DNA of 64,000 nt from Parvibaculaceae bacterium (GCA_029209985.1 JARGNZ010000002.1:62001-126000); one strand, 5' to 3'; positions 1-9,326 are shown, counted from the stretch's first letter. Translations and numbers: made by a program. The notes: a model not told the origin generated them from the letters alone.

Positions 1-561
1 GCGCAGGCGCTTGGCCTAGAAAGCGCACTGGCCTTGGCGGTGGTCTATGACAGCCGTATCCATGGATCGTGGCACTTTATTCGTGATCAAGTTTTAGAAC
101 GTCACGGCACCCCAGAAGAGATCGGCGAAGAAGGCTGGATAACCCGGTATGTCATGAGCCGGCGAGACTGGTTGGCGGGCCACGACAATGAATTACTTCA
201 CAAAACGATTTATCGCATGGAAGCCTTCCTAAGCTTGATCGGTGACGGGCGGTGGTCGCTGGCCTTGCCGTTTACGCTGCGCGGGGTACGGTTTGAGGAA
301 GGGGCATTGCAATTAACATCTGGCCCCATTGCATCGGCCGAACCGCAAAACGCCCGCCTTCTGATGCTGACATCCCCGCCTCTTGTGGGAGAGGATATTC
401 GCGCACTTCAGAACGCGCTCGTGGGGGAGGGGTACATAATGAACGTAGACGGCATTTTTGATGAGGCGTTGGCGCGGATGGTGAAAATGTTTCAGCAAGA
501 AAAGGGACTTGTCTCGGACGGTATTGTGGGCGCGGCAACTTGGTCTGCTCTGAACCAGTAA
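1..561 (+). CDS. Chitosanase-like (GH46) protein with C-terminal peptidoglycan-binding domain, 5'-truncated
   Basis: The frame is open from base 1, so the N-terminus lies outside the window; the TTG at 34 is only an internal codon. The visible N-terminal part carries the pattern of the C-terminal half of GH46 chitosanases: a Y-D-S-x-I-H-G-S-W stretch, R-R-D-W-L-A, T-I-Y-R-M-E-A-F and W-S-L-A-L-P. The last ~60 residues form a PG_binding_1 domain (D-I-R-A-L-Q, V-D-G-I-F-D, F-Q-Q-E-K-G-L, D-G-I-V-G-A-A-T-W). The family hydrolyses chitosan; the added cell-wall module suggests action at or on the envelope (inference). The catalytic residues near the N-terminus are not in view. It occupies the place where ccmI is often found upstream of ccmE. 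Confidence 0.72.
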   Translation, partial: AQALGLESALALAVVYDSRIHGSWHFIRDQVLERHGTPEEIGEEGWITRYVMSRRDWLAGHDNELLHKTIYRMEAFLSLIGDGRWSLALPFTLRGVRFEEGALQLTSGPIASAEPQNARLLMLTSPPLVGEDIRALQNALVGEGYIMNVDGIFDEALARMVKMFQQEKGLVSDGIVGAATWSALNQ

Positions 562-747
562 GATAACCAAGCAAAGCCCCCATTTTGGGGTTTGGGCGTG
601 GGGGTTGTCAGAAGAAATCTTGTGAAAACGGCCATTTGGCGCGTCGTTTTGCGCTTTGCGCCCTCGTCCCAACAGTTCTATACAAGAAGCAATTGTCTGA
701 CCGACCGGTCGATTGTTCTACAGCCATAGTTTGGGAATATTCTGACG

Positions 748-1236
748 ATGACAAAAAAGCAAAAGCGTACAAGCTACATTTTGGGAGGGCTCTTACTATT
801 AGGAGCCATCGTGAGCCTCATGCTTTTTGCGTTGAGTGAGAATATCGCCTATTTCAACAGCCCTTCCGATATTGTGGAAAAGGGCGCGGTTCCCGGTGAG
901 CGCATCCGATTGGGCGGGATGGTGGCTGAAGACTCCGTCAAGCGCGGCGAAGATGCCTTGATTACATTCGATGTAACTGATTTTGCAGAAACAGTTTCCG
1001 TTACCTATCGTGGACTGGTGCCTGACCTGTTTCGCGAGGGGCAAGGGGTGATTGTTGAGGGCGCTTTTAATAACAGCAATCTCTTTATTGCCGATACAGT
1101 GCTCGCCAAACACGATGAAAATTACACGCCGCCAGAAGTGACCGACGCGCTGAAACGCGCAGGCGATTGGCAGGGCGAAGGAGACGCCAAAGGGGTGTCG
1201 CATGACAAAAAATATGGAGAGGGCTCCTATCCGTGA
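748..1236 (+). CDS. ccmE: Cytochrome c maturation haem chaperone CcmE (CycJ)
   Basis: CcmE binds haem covalently in the periplasm and passes it to the CcmF/CcmH ligation complex. The 162-residue protein has a single N-terminal membrane anchor (about residues 9-29) and an OB-fold periplasmic domain. The family signature HxxxY is present as H122-D-E-N-Y126; the His is the haem attachment site in known CcmE proteins. The stop codon overlaps the GTG start of ccmF (GTGA), so the two are translationally coupled. First gene of a ccmE-ccmF-ccmH operon. Confidence 0.95.
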   Translation: MTKKQKRTSYILGGLLLLGAIVSLMLFALSENIAYFNSPSDIVEKGAVPGERIRLGGMVAEDSVKRGEDALITFDVTDFAETVSVTYRGLVPDLFREGQGVIVEGAFNNSNLFIADTVLAKHDENYTPPEVTDALKRAGDWQGEGDAKGVSHDKKYGEGSYP

Positions 1237-3230
1237 TTGCTGAAACCGGCCACTTTGCCCTGATCCTCGCGCTTGCGCTTGCATTCATCCAAACCGTTTT
1301 GCCTTTTCTGGGCGCACAATGGAATGACCCTCGGCTTATGGCGACAGGACGACCGGCAGCACAGGGACAGTTCGTTCTTGTTCTGATTTCGTTTCTGGCC
1401 TTGGGCGCGGCCTTTGTGACATCTGATTTTTCTGTGGCCACCGTCGCCGCAAACTCCCACACAGACAAGCCGATGATCTTCAAAATTGCCGGGGTGTGGG
1501 GCAATCATGAAGGCTCAATGCTGCTGTGGGTTTTGATTTTATCCCTCTTCGGTGCGGCCGTTGCTACCTTCGGCAGAAATTTACCGGATACGCTAAAGGC
1601 GCGGGTGTTGTCGGTCCAAGGATCAATCAGCATCGCCTTTCTGCTCTTTATGCTGTTGTCGTCAAATCCATTCACCCGTCTCTTTCCGGCACCGTTTGAT
1701 GGGAATGGCCTCAACCCAATTCTACAAGACCCTGCTTTGGCGTTTCATCCGCCATTTTTATATGCCGGGTATGTGGGTTTTTCGATGGCCTTTTCATTTG
1801 CTGTTGCAGCCCTTTTAGAAGGGCGTGTTGATCCTGCATGGGCGCGCTGGGTGCGCCCTTGGACGCTCGCGGCGTGGTGCTCCCTCACTCTTGGCATTGC
1901 GATGGGCTCGTGGTGGGCTTATTACGAATTAGGTTGGGGCGGTTGGTGGTTCTGGGACCCGGTTGAGAATGCGTCCTTCATGCCGTGGCTACTGGGGACA
2001 GCTCTATTGCATTCCGCCATTGTGGTGGAAAAACGAGGTGCCCTGAAAAGCTGGACAATCTTGCTGGCCATTTTTGCCTTTTCGTTGAGCTTGGTCGGTA
2101 CGTTCCTTGTGCGCTCTGGCGTGTTGACATCCGTGCACGCATTCGCTGTTGATCCTGAGCGTGGTCTCATCATCTTAGGCATTTTGGTGTTGTTCATTGG
2201 GGGCTCTTTGGGCCTCTATGCGTGGCGGGCGCCAGCCTTAAAGGGCGGGGGGCTGTTTGCCCCAATCAGCCGGGAAGGTGCCCTGCTCGTCAATAATCTG
2301 ATATTGGCAACCGGGGCGCTGACCGTGTTTGTGGGCACACTTTATCCCCTTCTGCTTGATGCATTAGATGGTCCTAAAATCTCAGTGGGTCCCGGCTTTT
2401 TCAACATGACATTCGTGCCGCTTATGGTGCCGCTCCTATTTTTGGTGCCCTTTGGTCCCATGTTGAGCTGGAAGCGCGCGGACATTGCCGCAGCGGCTCA
2501 ACGCTTAAGCGTGGCTGCAGGTGTCTCTATTTTCACACTCGCGCTTGTTTTCTATCTGCGGTCCGATGGACCTTGGATGGCCCCTTTCGCGATGGCCTTG
2601 GCCGTGTGGATTATCATAGGCGCCGTCTCTGAAATCAGTTGGCGCATCCGTCTCTTCCGTGGGCCGTTCAAGGACGCGTGGCAGCGAGCAAAGCACTTAC
2701 CACGTTCTGCCTGGGGCAGCGCAATTGCGCACGCAGGTGTTGGCGTGATGGTCGCGGGTATTGTGGGCATTTCAGCTTGGCGCGAAGAAGTGGTCACCGC
2801 CTTGCCTGTGGGGGAGAGTTTTCGGATAGAGCAATATGAGCTGCGGTTTGACGGAGTGGAAACCCACGAAGGCCCGAACTTTACAGCTCAAACGGCTCAA
2901 GTGACCGTGTTCACCCCGGAAGGTGAACAGGTGGCTGTTATGACCCCAGAAAAACGGACCTATACCGTCAGCCAGATGCCAACGACAGAAGCCGCTATTC
3001 GAACCCGCTGGATCGAGGACCTCTATATCGTATTGGGGGATGAGGATGGTACGGGGAGCTGGGTGATGCGCGCTTACGTAAACCCAATTGTGCCGTGGAT
3101 TTGGATCGGCGCTGTGATTATGACGTTCGGCGGCATGGTGTCCTTGTCTGACCGGAGATTACGCGTTGGTGCCCCAAAGGCAGCCAAAGGACGGGTTGGA
3201 AAAAACAGCAAAGCCGGAGCACACCCATGA
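1233..3230 (+). CDS. ccmF: Cytochrome c-type biogenesis protein CcmF (CycK)
   Basis: Multi-spanning inner-membrane protein of 665 residues that forms the haem lyase core joining haem to apocytochrome c. The tryptophan-rich WWD-type motif lies at residues 235-243 (W-G-G-W-W-F-W-D-P) and would hold haem at the periplasmic face. Conserved membrane stretches run along the whole length, with a large periplasmic loop near residues 515-615 before the last helix. Start is the GTG at 1233, inside the end of ccmE. The ATG of ccmH overlaps its 3' end. Confidence 0.96.
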   Translation: MIAETGHFALILALALAFIQTVLPFLGAQWNDPRLMATGRPAAQGQFVLVLISFLALGAAFVTSDFSVATVAANSHTDKPMIFKIAGVWGNHEGSMLLWVLILSLFGAAVATFGRNLPDTLKARVLSVQGSISIAFLLFMLLSSNPFTRLFPAPFDGNGLNPILQDPALAFHPPFLYAGYVGFSMAFSFAVAALLEGRVDPAWARWVRPWTLAAWCSLTLGIAMGSWWAYYELGWGGWWFWDPVENASFMPWLLGTALLHSAIVVEKRGALKSWTILLAIFAFSLSLVGTFLVRSGVLTSVHAFAVDPERGLIILGILVLFIGGSLGLYAWRAPALKGGGLFAPISREGALLVNNLILATGALTVFVGTLYPLLLDALDGPKISVGPGFFNMTFVPLMVPLLFLVPFGPMLSWKRADIAAAAQRLSVAAGVSIFTLALVFYLRSDGPWMAPFAMALAVWIIIGAVSEISWRIRLFRGPFKDAWQRAKHLPRSAWGSAIAHAGVGVMVAGIVGISAWREEVVTALPVGESFRIEQYELRFDGVETHEGPNFTAQTAQVTVFTPEGEQVAVMTPEKRTYTVSQMPTTEAAIRTRWIEDLYIVLGDEDGTGSWVMRAYVNPIVPWIWIGAVIMTFGGMVSLSDRRLRVGAPKAAKGRVGKNSKAGAHP

Positions 3231-3736
3231 TACGAAGATTGGTCGTTTTGCTTTTTCTATGCCTTGCCGTTTCCTCCGGTGCGCACGCGGTAGAGCCGGA
3301 CGAGGTGATGGCCGACCCTGTGTTGGAAGCACGGGCGCGGGCATTGTCTGCAGAGTTCCGGTGTTTGGTGTGTCAAAATCAATCGATCGATGGAAGCTCT
3401 GCCCCTCTCGCCCGTGACTTACGCATTTTGGTGCGCGAGCGGCTGGCGGCAGGGGACACAGACGCCCAAGTCGTCAGCTTTGTGGTGGATCGCTACGGAG
3501 AATTTGTCCTCCTAACACCCCGTTTAAGCGCAGCAACGCTCATTTTATGGGGGGCGCCCATACTGATCCTTCTGATTGGCGGCGCTCTGGTCATGAGGAT
3601 ACTCTTACGTCGCAATACGTTAGAAAGTGCCCTCGTTGAAGAATCGGGCGAGCGACAAGAACACGGCCAGCCGCTGGATGAAGATGAAGCAGATGCATTG
3701 AAACGGCTGCTTAAAGAAGATGTGACCGACAAGTGA
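3227..3736 (+). CDS. ccmH: Cytochrome c maturation thioredox protein CcmH (CycL)
   Basis: 169 residues. A signal peptide or anchor (about 1-21) precedes the family motif R45-C46-L-V-C49-Q-N-Q, whose two cysteines reduce the CxxCH site of apocytochromes. A C-terminal transmembrane helix lies near residues 103-125, followed by an acidic cytoplasmic tail. The ATGA overlap with ccmF shows translational coupling. No ccmG (DsbE) lies between ccmF and ccmH, which matches the rhizobial cycHJKL order; ccmG must be elsewhere. Confidence 0.94.
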   Translation: MIRRLVVLLFLCLAVSSGAHAVEPDEVMADPVLEARARALSAEFRCLVCQNQSIDGSSAPLARDLRILVRERLAAGDTDAQVVSFVVDRYGEFVLLTPRLSAATLILWGAPILILLIGGALVMRILLRRNTLESALVEESGERQEHGQPLDEDEADALKRLLKEDVTDK

Positions 3737-3808
3737 TCTAAAAAGACATGATCCACACGCCGAATTGCTGCAAACTCACGCCAAATTCATTTTGGAATAG
3801 GAAGCAGC

Positions 3809-5035
3809 ATGGCGATCTCTGCACAAAAAGTGACATTCACTGGATCTCTCGGCGAAACACTCGCCGCACGGCTTGAGCGCCCAGAAGGCACCGTGCGCGC
3901 TTATGCGCTGTTTGCTCATTGCTTCACATGCTCCAAAGACATTTTTGCAGCCGCCCGGATTGCCGAGGGGTTGGCGCGCCAAGGCATTGCTGTACTGCGC
4001 TTTGACTTTACTGGTTTGGGGATGAGCGGCGGTGACTTTGCTAATACCAATTTCACATCCAATGTTCAGGACTTGATCACAGCGGCAGAGTTTCTACGCG
4101 AAAATTATGAAGCCCCAGACATTTTGGTCGGGCATTCCCTTGGCGGGGCAGCGGTGCTGGCGGCCGCAGAACATGTGCCAGAAGCCGTGGCTGTGGCAAC
4201 CATCGGCGCCCCATCGAACGCGTCGCATGTGGCGCATAACTTTGCCGACAAAACGATAGACATCGAACGCGACGGTGAAGCGGAAGTTGACCTGAGTGGC
4301 CGTAAATTTGTGATCCGTAAGCAATTCCTAGATGATATCCGAGGCCATACGCTGACCGACAAAATTGGCAGCCTAAAAAAGGCGCTGCTGGTTTTCCATT
4401 CCCCATTGGACAGTCAAGTGTCAGTGACAAATGCCAATGAAATTTTCTCCGCCGCCAAGCATCCTAAGAGCTTCGTGTCATTAGATAAGGCCGACCACCT
4501 TTTGCGCGACAGGGGTGATGCCAATTACGTCGCTGATGTGCTTTCGGCTTGGGCTGAGCGATACATAGATACGCCTCAACCCGCAAAACTCGACCCGTTG
4601 CCCGCAGGCGTTGTCGCAGTGCGCGAAACCCGGACAAGCAAGTTCCAACAGCAAATCAGAGTGGGAGAACACGAGTTTTTCGGCGATGAACCCAAGCGAG
4701 TGGGCGGGCAGGACACAGGCCCTGCACCATATGACTTGTTGCTGGCGGCGCTGGGAACCTGCACGGCAATGACAATGCGCCTCTATGCGGACCGTAAAGG
4801 CATTGCCGTGCCCGCTTTCTCCGTAAAGCTGAGCCACGCGAAAGAACATGCGCAAGATTGTGCCGATTGCGAGGAGGGGTCGAAAGGTCTCTTGGACGTG
4901 ATTCGTCGCGAAATCATCATTGAGGGCGAACATGATGAAGCCACCAGAGCCAAATTATTGGAAATTGCGGACAAATGCCCGGTTCATAAAACGCTGCATA
5001 ACTCTCCCCAAGTCATCACAAAACTAGGGGGATAG
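3809..5035 (+). CDS. Fused alpha/beta hydrolase - OsmC-family protein
   Basis: 408 residues in two domains. Residues 1-255 are an alpha/beta hydrolase with nucleophile elbow G108-H-S110-L-G-G and likely acid D201 and base H230. Residues 265-408 are an OsmC/Ohr-type domain with the two redox-active cysteines of that family, C318 (G-T-C-T-A-M-T) and C390 (D-K-C-P-V-H-K-T-L). OsmC/Ohr proteins are thiol peroxidases for organic hydroperoxides; the fusion suggests a lipid ester or thioester is cut before or after peroxide removal (inference). A further C351-x2-C354 pair sits inside the OsmC part. Start ATG at 3809. It stands alone between ccmH and degP. Confidence 0.88.
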   Translation: MAISAQKVTFTGSLGETLAARLERPEGTVRAYALFAHCFTCSKDIFAAARIAEGLARQGIAVLRFDFTGLGMSGGDFANTNFTSNVQDLITAAEFLRENYEAPDILVGHSLGGAAVLAAAEHVPEAVAVATIGAPSNASHVAHNFADKTIDIERDGEAEVDLSGRKFVIRKQFLDDIRGHTLTDKIGSLKKALLVFHSPLDSQVSVTNANEIFSAAKHPKSFVSLDKADHLLRDRGDANYVADVLSAWAERYIDTPQPAKLDPLPAGVVAVRETRTSKFQQQIRVGEHEFFGDEPKRVGGQDTGPAPYDLLLAALGTCTAMTMRLYADRKGIAVPAFSVKLSHAKEHAQDCADCEEGSKGLLDVIRREIIIEGEHDEATRAKLLEIADKCPVHKTLHNSPQVITKLGG

Positions 5036-5196
5036 GCCGAATTATTTCCCCACCCTTGAGATGCAGGCGGCTGAAAAAAACAAACATTTCCTGCATTACC
5101 AATTTGTAATCTGATGGACAGAAACATGTAAGGCGAGGGGCTTCATTCTCTACTCAAGAACGGGCACGGGGGTGTCTTATACAAAGTGAGTAATGA

Positions 5197-6687
5197 ATGT
5201 CTGAGGACTTTTTTACCAAGATCAAAAACAAACCAAGCACGAAGGACGTTAAAACCTTTGGGCTGGCAGCCTCATTAGCTGCCGCAGGTGTGCTTGCTTT
5301 CGGCCTCACCGGACAACCAGCACCTGTAAGTGCAGCCCCCTTATCAGCACCGTCAATGACACAACAGCGCCCCGGTGGATTTGCAGACCTAGTGGAGGAG
5401 GTCTCTCCAGCGGTGGTGTCTATTCGCGTTTCTCAATTGGCGGCCAAAGCGCCCACCCAAAATGGAACGCAACGCTCTCAACGCGGTATTCCTAAGGGCC
5501 ATCCCTTAGAGCGGTTCTTCCGCAACCGTCCGGGCAGCGGTCAAGACCAGCAACAACCACGTCGGCGCGGAGTATCGCAAGGCTCAGGCTTTGTCATTTC
5601 CGCAGACGGTTATGTGGTGACAAACAATCATGTTGTTGAAGGCGGCGATGAAATTACCGTTGTGTGGAGCGACGGTACAGAACGCGTGGCGACACTGATT
5701 GGGACAGACAAGAAAACAGACTTGGCCCTGATCCGTGTTGAAGCGAAAGAAGACCTTCCTTACGTCGCCTTCGGAAGCTCCGATGGTTTGCGCGTCGGAG
5801 ATTGGGTCGTCGCTGTCGGGAACCCCTTTGGCCTTGGGGGCACGGTGACGGCTGGTATCGTTTCGGCTCGTGGCCGCGACATTGGTGCCGGTCCTTACGA
5901 CGACTTCATCCAGATTGATGCCTCTATCAACCGAGGCAATTCAGGTGGCCCAACATTTGGCCTCGACGGACAAGTTGTTGGCGTGAATACGGCAATTTAT
6001 TCGCCCAGCGGTGGCAATGTCGGCATCGGTTTTGCGATCCCATCGGAACTGGCGCAGAACGTAATTGCCGAGTTGAAAGAAAACGGCAGCGTAGAGCGCG
6101 GCTGGTTGGGTGTGGGCATTCAACCTGTAAGCCCTGAAATTGCCGAGAGCTTGGAGCTTGAGGGTACGAAGGGGGCCTTGGTCGCAAATGTCGCTGAAGA
6201 CAGTCCGGCTGAACGCGCTGGCCTACAGTCGGGAGATATCATTCGCACAATCAATGGTGTGCAAATGGAGGAGCCGAAATCTGTGAGCCGGGCAGTGGCA
6301 GACCTTGACCCTGATGCAGAAGCAAAACTGGGTGTTTGGCGCGATGGGCAGAGCAAGCAACTGACTGTGAAGTTAGGGCGCTCCCCTGACGATCAAGTGG
6401 CAGCCCTTGAGACAGCCCCGTCCGATTTGGATGAATTGGGCCTCGCCCTTGCTTCCTCTGAGGACGGCGTGACAATCAGCGGTGTAGACCCGAGTAGCCA
6501 AGCTGCTGAAAAGGGCCTGCGTCCCGGTGACATCATTGTCAAAGTGGCCGGTAAAGAAGTTTCCTCACCTAAAGACGTATCTCGTGAAATCAACCGGATG
6601 CGAGAGGGAGACCGTAAGGCGGTTCTCCTCTTGGTGAAAAAAGAGAATGGTCAGCGCTTCGTGGCGCTGAGCTTAGAAGACGCATAA
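5197..6687 (+). CDS. degP: DegP/HtrA family periplasmic serine endoprotease
   Basis: 496 residues. An N-terminal hydrophobic signal segment (about 24-47) is followed by a trypsin-like domain with catalytic triad H145 (T-N-N-H-V-V), D175 (T-D-L-A-L) and S249 (G-N-S-G-G-P), then two PDZ domains (about 295-385 and 405-490). It degrades or refolds misfolded envelope proteins. A Q- and R-rich insertion lies at about 84-125, in the LA-loop region. It sits between ccm and a two-component system, as in rhizobia and relatives. The upstream 160 bp holds no other gene; the ribosome-binding site is weak. Confidence 0.94.
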   Translation: MSEDFFTKIKNKPSTKDVKTFGLAASLAAAGVLAFGLTGQPAPVSAAPLSAPSMTQQRPGGFADLVEEVSPAVVSIRVSQLAAKAPTQNGTQRSQRGIPKGHPLERFFRNRPGSGQDQQQPRRRGVSQGSGFVISADGYVVTNNHVVEGGDEITVVWSDGTERVATLIGTDKKTDLALIRVEAKEDLPYVAFGSSDGLRVGDWVVAVGNPFGLGGTVTAGIVSARGRDIGAGPYDDFIQIDASINRGNSGGPTFGLDGQVVGVNTAIYSPSGGNVGIGFAIPSELAQNVIAELKENGSVERGWLGVGIQPVSPEIAESLELEGTKGALVANVAEDSPAERAGLQSGDIIRTINGVQMEEPKSVSRAVADLDPDAEAKLGVWRDGQSKQLTVKLGRSPDDQVAALETAPSDLDELGLALASSEDGVTISGVDPSSQAAEKGLRPGDIIVKVAGKEVSSPKDVSREINRMREGDRKAVLLLVKKENGQRFVALSLEDA

Positions 6688-7014
6688 TAGCGTGAACCAT
6701 GTTCCTTTCTCCAGGGAACGTGTTGGAGACGGTGGCTCGATGTTCCATCCAGTCAACAGGGAACTACGTTTATGATTTTGTACCCCGCGAGGTCAGCAAC
6801 GTAGTTCCCGGCTCCAGCTTTAAGCAAGCCGCCTTTAAGTGGCACTCCCTCAAGAATTTCCGACTGACATTGAGCATTAAGAAGCAACCGTTCGTGGCGT
6901 TTAGAACGAGGGCTGGCGCACGGATATGTAATGCGTTTATGCTGTGCCACAAATTACCCAAATTCCCTAGGCAGGCTGAGCAAGTGGGTATGAAACCGAA
7001 CAAGGGCTTTGCAG
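6688..7014. other. Intergenic region between degP and the response regulator, with a 12-bp inverted repeat
   Basis: 327 bases without a convincing gene; the open frames here have no recognisable domain. It contains a perfect 12-bp inverted repeat, GGGAACTACGTT at 6759-6770 and its complement at 6798-6809, separated by 27 bases, plus an imperfect palindrome at about 6699-6721 (TGTTCC against GGGAACG). These could be a structured 5' leader, a regulator site or the remains of a small mobile element. Confidence 0.5.
6759..6809. repeat. Perfect 12-bp inverted repeat with 27-nt loop
   Basis: Left arm 6759-6770 (GGGAACTACGTT) and right arm 6798-6809 (AACGTAGTTCCC) are exact complements. No T-run follows on either strand, so it is not a classic terminator. 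It lies about 205 bases upstream of the response-regulator start and 70 bases after degP. Confidence 0.75.
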
Positions 7015-7692
7015 ATGCGTATATTGGTAATTGAGGATGATTTAGAAGCCGCTGCCTATGTCACTAAAGGCTTACGTGAAAGTGGCCATGTGGTCGATCA
7101 CGCCGCAGATGGAGAAGATGGGCTTAGCCTTGCCTTGGCGGGAAATTTCGACATGCTTATTGTCGACCGGATGTTGCCTAAACGCGATGGCCTTTCTGTT
7201 GTCCAAACCTTGCGAGAGCAAGGAGCCACAACACCTGTATTATTTTTAAGCGCTTTGGGTGAAGTTGATGACCGCGTTAAAGGCTTGCGGGCGGGAGGGG
7301 ATGACTACCTCACCAAGCCCTTTGCTTTTGTGGAGCTTTTAGCGCGCATTGAAGTGCTGGTGCGCCGCGCCGCGCCCGAGCAAGTGCAAACCAAATTGCA
7401 AGTCAGTGATTTGGAAGTCGATTTGTTAGGCCGCAAAGTGACACGTGATGGACAGGCGATTGATCTGCAACCACGTGAATTTCGGCTGCTTGAATATCTC
7501 ATGAAGCACACCGGCCAAGTTGTGACACGCACAATGCTGCTGGAAAATGTATGGGAATATCATTTTGACCCTCAGACCAATGTGATTGATGTGCACATGT
7601 CCCGATTGAGGGGAAAGATAGACAAAAACTTTGAAACACCATTGATCCATACGATCCGTGGTGCGGGGTATTCATTACGTGCAGCAGGCTAA
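7015..7692 (+). CDS. OmpR/PhoB-family response regulator (FeuP-like by position)
   Basis: 225 residues from ATG 7015, preferred over TTG 7009 because AAGGGC at 7002-7007 is well placed for 7015. The receiver domain (1-115) has acidic pocket E7-D8-D9, phospho-acceptor D51 and conserved K101 (Y-L-T-K-P-F). The C-terminal winged-helix DNA-binding domain (about 125-223) ends in the usual R-G-x-G-Y-S motif. The kinase gene overlaps its 3' end, so they are a cognate pair. The place after degP matches FeuP/FeuQ-type systems of rhizobia; the target genes cannot be read here. Confidence 0.93.
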   Translation: MRILVIEDDLEAAAYVTKGLRESGHVVDHAADGEDGLSLALAGNFDMLIVDRMLPKRDGLSVVQTLREQGATTPVLFLSALGEVDDRVKGLRAGGDDYLTKPFAFVELLARIEVLVRRAAPEQVQTKLQVSDLEVDLLGRKVTRDGQAIDLQPREFRLLEYLMKHTGQVVTRTMLLENVWEYHFDPQTNVIDVHMSRLRGKIDKNFETPLIHTIRGAGYSLRAAG

Positions 7693-9067
7693 GCTTCTCA
7701 ATACCTCGACCTTCAGACTGGCGATCATCTATTTGGTGTTGTTCGTGACGTCGGTCATTGCCTTGTTGGGATATATTTATTGGACAACTGCGGGCAATCT
7801 TAACCGCCAAACTGTGCTGGCGGTGAATACCGAGATGAGCGACCTTGCTCAGCGCTATCGGTCAGGTGGTCTGCCGATGTTGGTCCACACCGTCATTCAG
7901 CGCAGCCGCGACCCGCGTCAAAGCCTTTATCTTGTGATGGATAATCGAGGCAATGTGCTTGCGGGCAACTTGCTCGATATTCCCCAAGCCCGCACCACCC
8001 AAGACGGTTGGCGCGACTTCACCTACATCAGGTTGAATATGGAGGGGCAGGAGCGCCGCCCCGGCATTGGGCGTGAGCAACGACTTCCGGGAAATTTCTA
8101 TCTCCTGGTCGGGCGAGACGTTAAAGAAGTGCGCCAAATTGAAAACCTCATTACTTCCTCCCTTGCATGGGCGGTGGCGTTGACCATTGGATTGGGACTG
8201 ATTGGCGGCCTCATTATGAGCCGGAACATGTTGGCTCGGTTGGACGATATTAACCGGACCAGCCGTGAAATTATGGGCGGCGATCTGGCCCGACGCATAC
8301 CCGTAAGCGGCACCGGGGATGAATTGGACCAACTGGCTGAAAATCTCAATAATATGTTGGAGCAAATAGAAGCCTTGATGATCGGCATGCGCCAAGTAAC
8401 TGATAATATCGCCCATGATTTGCGCTCGCCGCTCAATCGCTTGCGCAATCGTGTTGAAGTGACGCTGATGTCAGAACACAGCACGACCAAAGACTACCGT
8501 GATGCATTGGAGCGGACCATCAGCGAAGCCGACTACCTGCTATCAACGTTTAACGCCCTCCTGTCCATCGCCCGCGCAGAGGCAGGTAATAGCCGGGAAA
8601 GTATGGAGTGGATAAACCTCACAGACTTGGTGGAAACCGCCGCCGAATTATATGAGCCGGTCATCGAAGAGCAGGGGGCGCGGTTCTCCCTTGCGGTAGA
8701 AAAAGACCTCCGTCTGTTTGCCAACAGAGAGCTGCTCTCCCAGGCCATTCTCAACCTCCTTGATAATGCGATCAAACACGGAGGCCTTGAAGGGGATATA
8801 GCGGAAGAGATTGTCCTATCTGCTCAGCGCATAGATGCCCGCGTGATCATCAAAGTTAGCGATCGGGGGCAAGGCATTCCGGTCGAGGAGCGTGCACGGG
8901 TTATGGAACGTTTTATCCGTTTGGAAGCCAGCCGCAACACGCCAGGAACAGGCTTGGGATTAAGTTTGGTTGCAGCGGCAACGCGCCTTCACGGCGGCAC
9001 GGTTGAATTGACGGACAATGAGCCGGGCCTCACAGTTTCTCTTAGTCTGCCGGCCCCGCGCGAGTAA
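7679..9067 (+). CDS. Sensor histidine kinase, partner of the upstream regulator (FeuQ-like by position)
   Basis: 462 residues from GTG 7679; a GTG at 7658 would add 7 residues but has no ribosome-binding site. TM1 about 13-35, periplasmic domain about 36-160, TM2 about 161-181, HAMP about 182-235. The HisKA domain has H246 in I-A-H-D-L-R-S-P, followed by the ATPase domain with N-L-L-D-N-A (N box), D-R-G-Q-G-I-P (G1) and G-T-G-L-G-L-S (G2). All catalytic boxes are intact. It overlaps the response regulator by 14 bp. Confidence 0.93.
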   Translation: MQQAKLLNTSTFRLAIIYLVLFVTSVIALLGYIYWTTAGNLNRQTVLAVNTEMSDLAQRYRSGGLPMLVHTVIQRSRDPRQSLYLVMDNRGNVLAGNLLDIPQARTTQDGWRDFTYIRLNMEGQERRPGIGREQRLPGNFYLLVGRDVKEVRQIENLITSSLAWAVALTIGLGLIGGLIMSRNMLARLDDINRTSREIMGGDLARRIPVSGTGDELDQLAENLNNMLEQIEALMIGMRQVTDNIAHDLRSPLNRLRNRVEVTLMSEHSTTKDYRDALERTISEADYLLSTFNALLSIARAEAGNSRESMEWINLTDLVETAAELYEPVIEEQGARFSLAVEKDLRLFANRELLSQAILNLLDNAIKHGGLEGDIAEEIVLSAQRIDARVIIKVSDRGQGIPVEERARVMERFIRLEASRNTPGTGLGLSLVAAATRLHGGTVELTDNEPGLTVSLSLPAPRE

Positions 9068-9300
9068 ACCTATCACGAACGTGAGACGGTCGAATCAGAA
9101 CGCCCTCCGAATCAAACCGGCGCTAAAAGGAATCAGCGTCCCAATGCGTGATTTTGTCGACGTGTGGGCAGGTGTTTATGTGCATAACGCGCCTTTTACG
9201 CACCAAAACAAGCTGAATTGAAGAAAAAGCCCGTCATAAAGCCGTGCCGTGCACAATTTCGTAGCGACCTCTATTGAGTTTTGTTATGGGTTTTAGGGTT

Positions 9301-9326
9301 AAGAGCCACGATGATGGCTCTCTTTT
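9301..9326 (+). terminator. Small hairpin with T-run in the hup upstream region
   Basis: Arms AGAGCC (9302-9307) and GGCTCT (9316-9321) with an 8-nt loop, then CTTTT. It could end the two-component operon or act as a leader hairpin for hup, whose start is 40 bases downstream. The 230 bases before it hold no gene I can support. Confidence 0.4.

Noticed and set aside
6699-7034. 111-codon plus-strand open frame between degP and the response regulator
   Set aside because: No recognisable domain, biased composition, and it runs into the response regulator in a different frame. Treated as non-coding.
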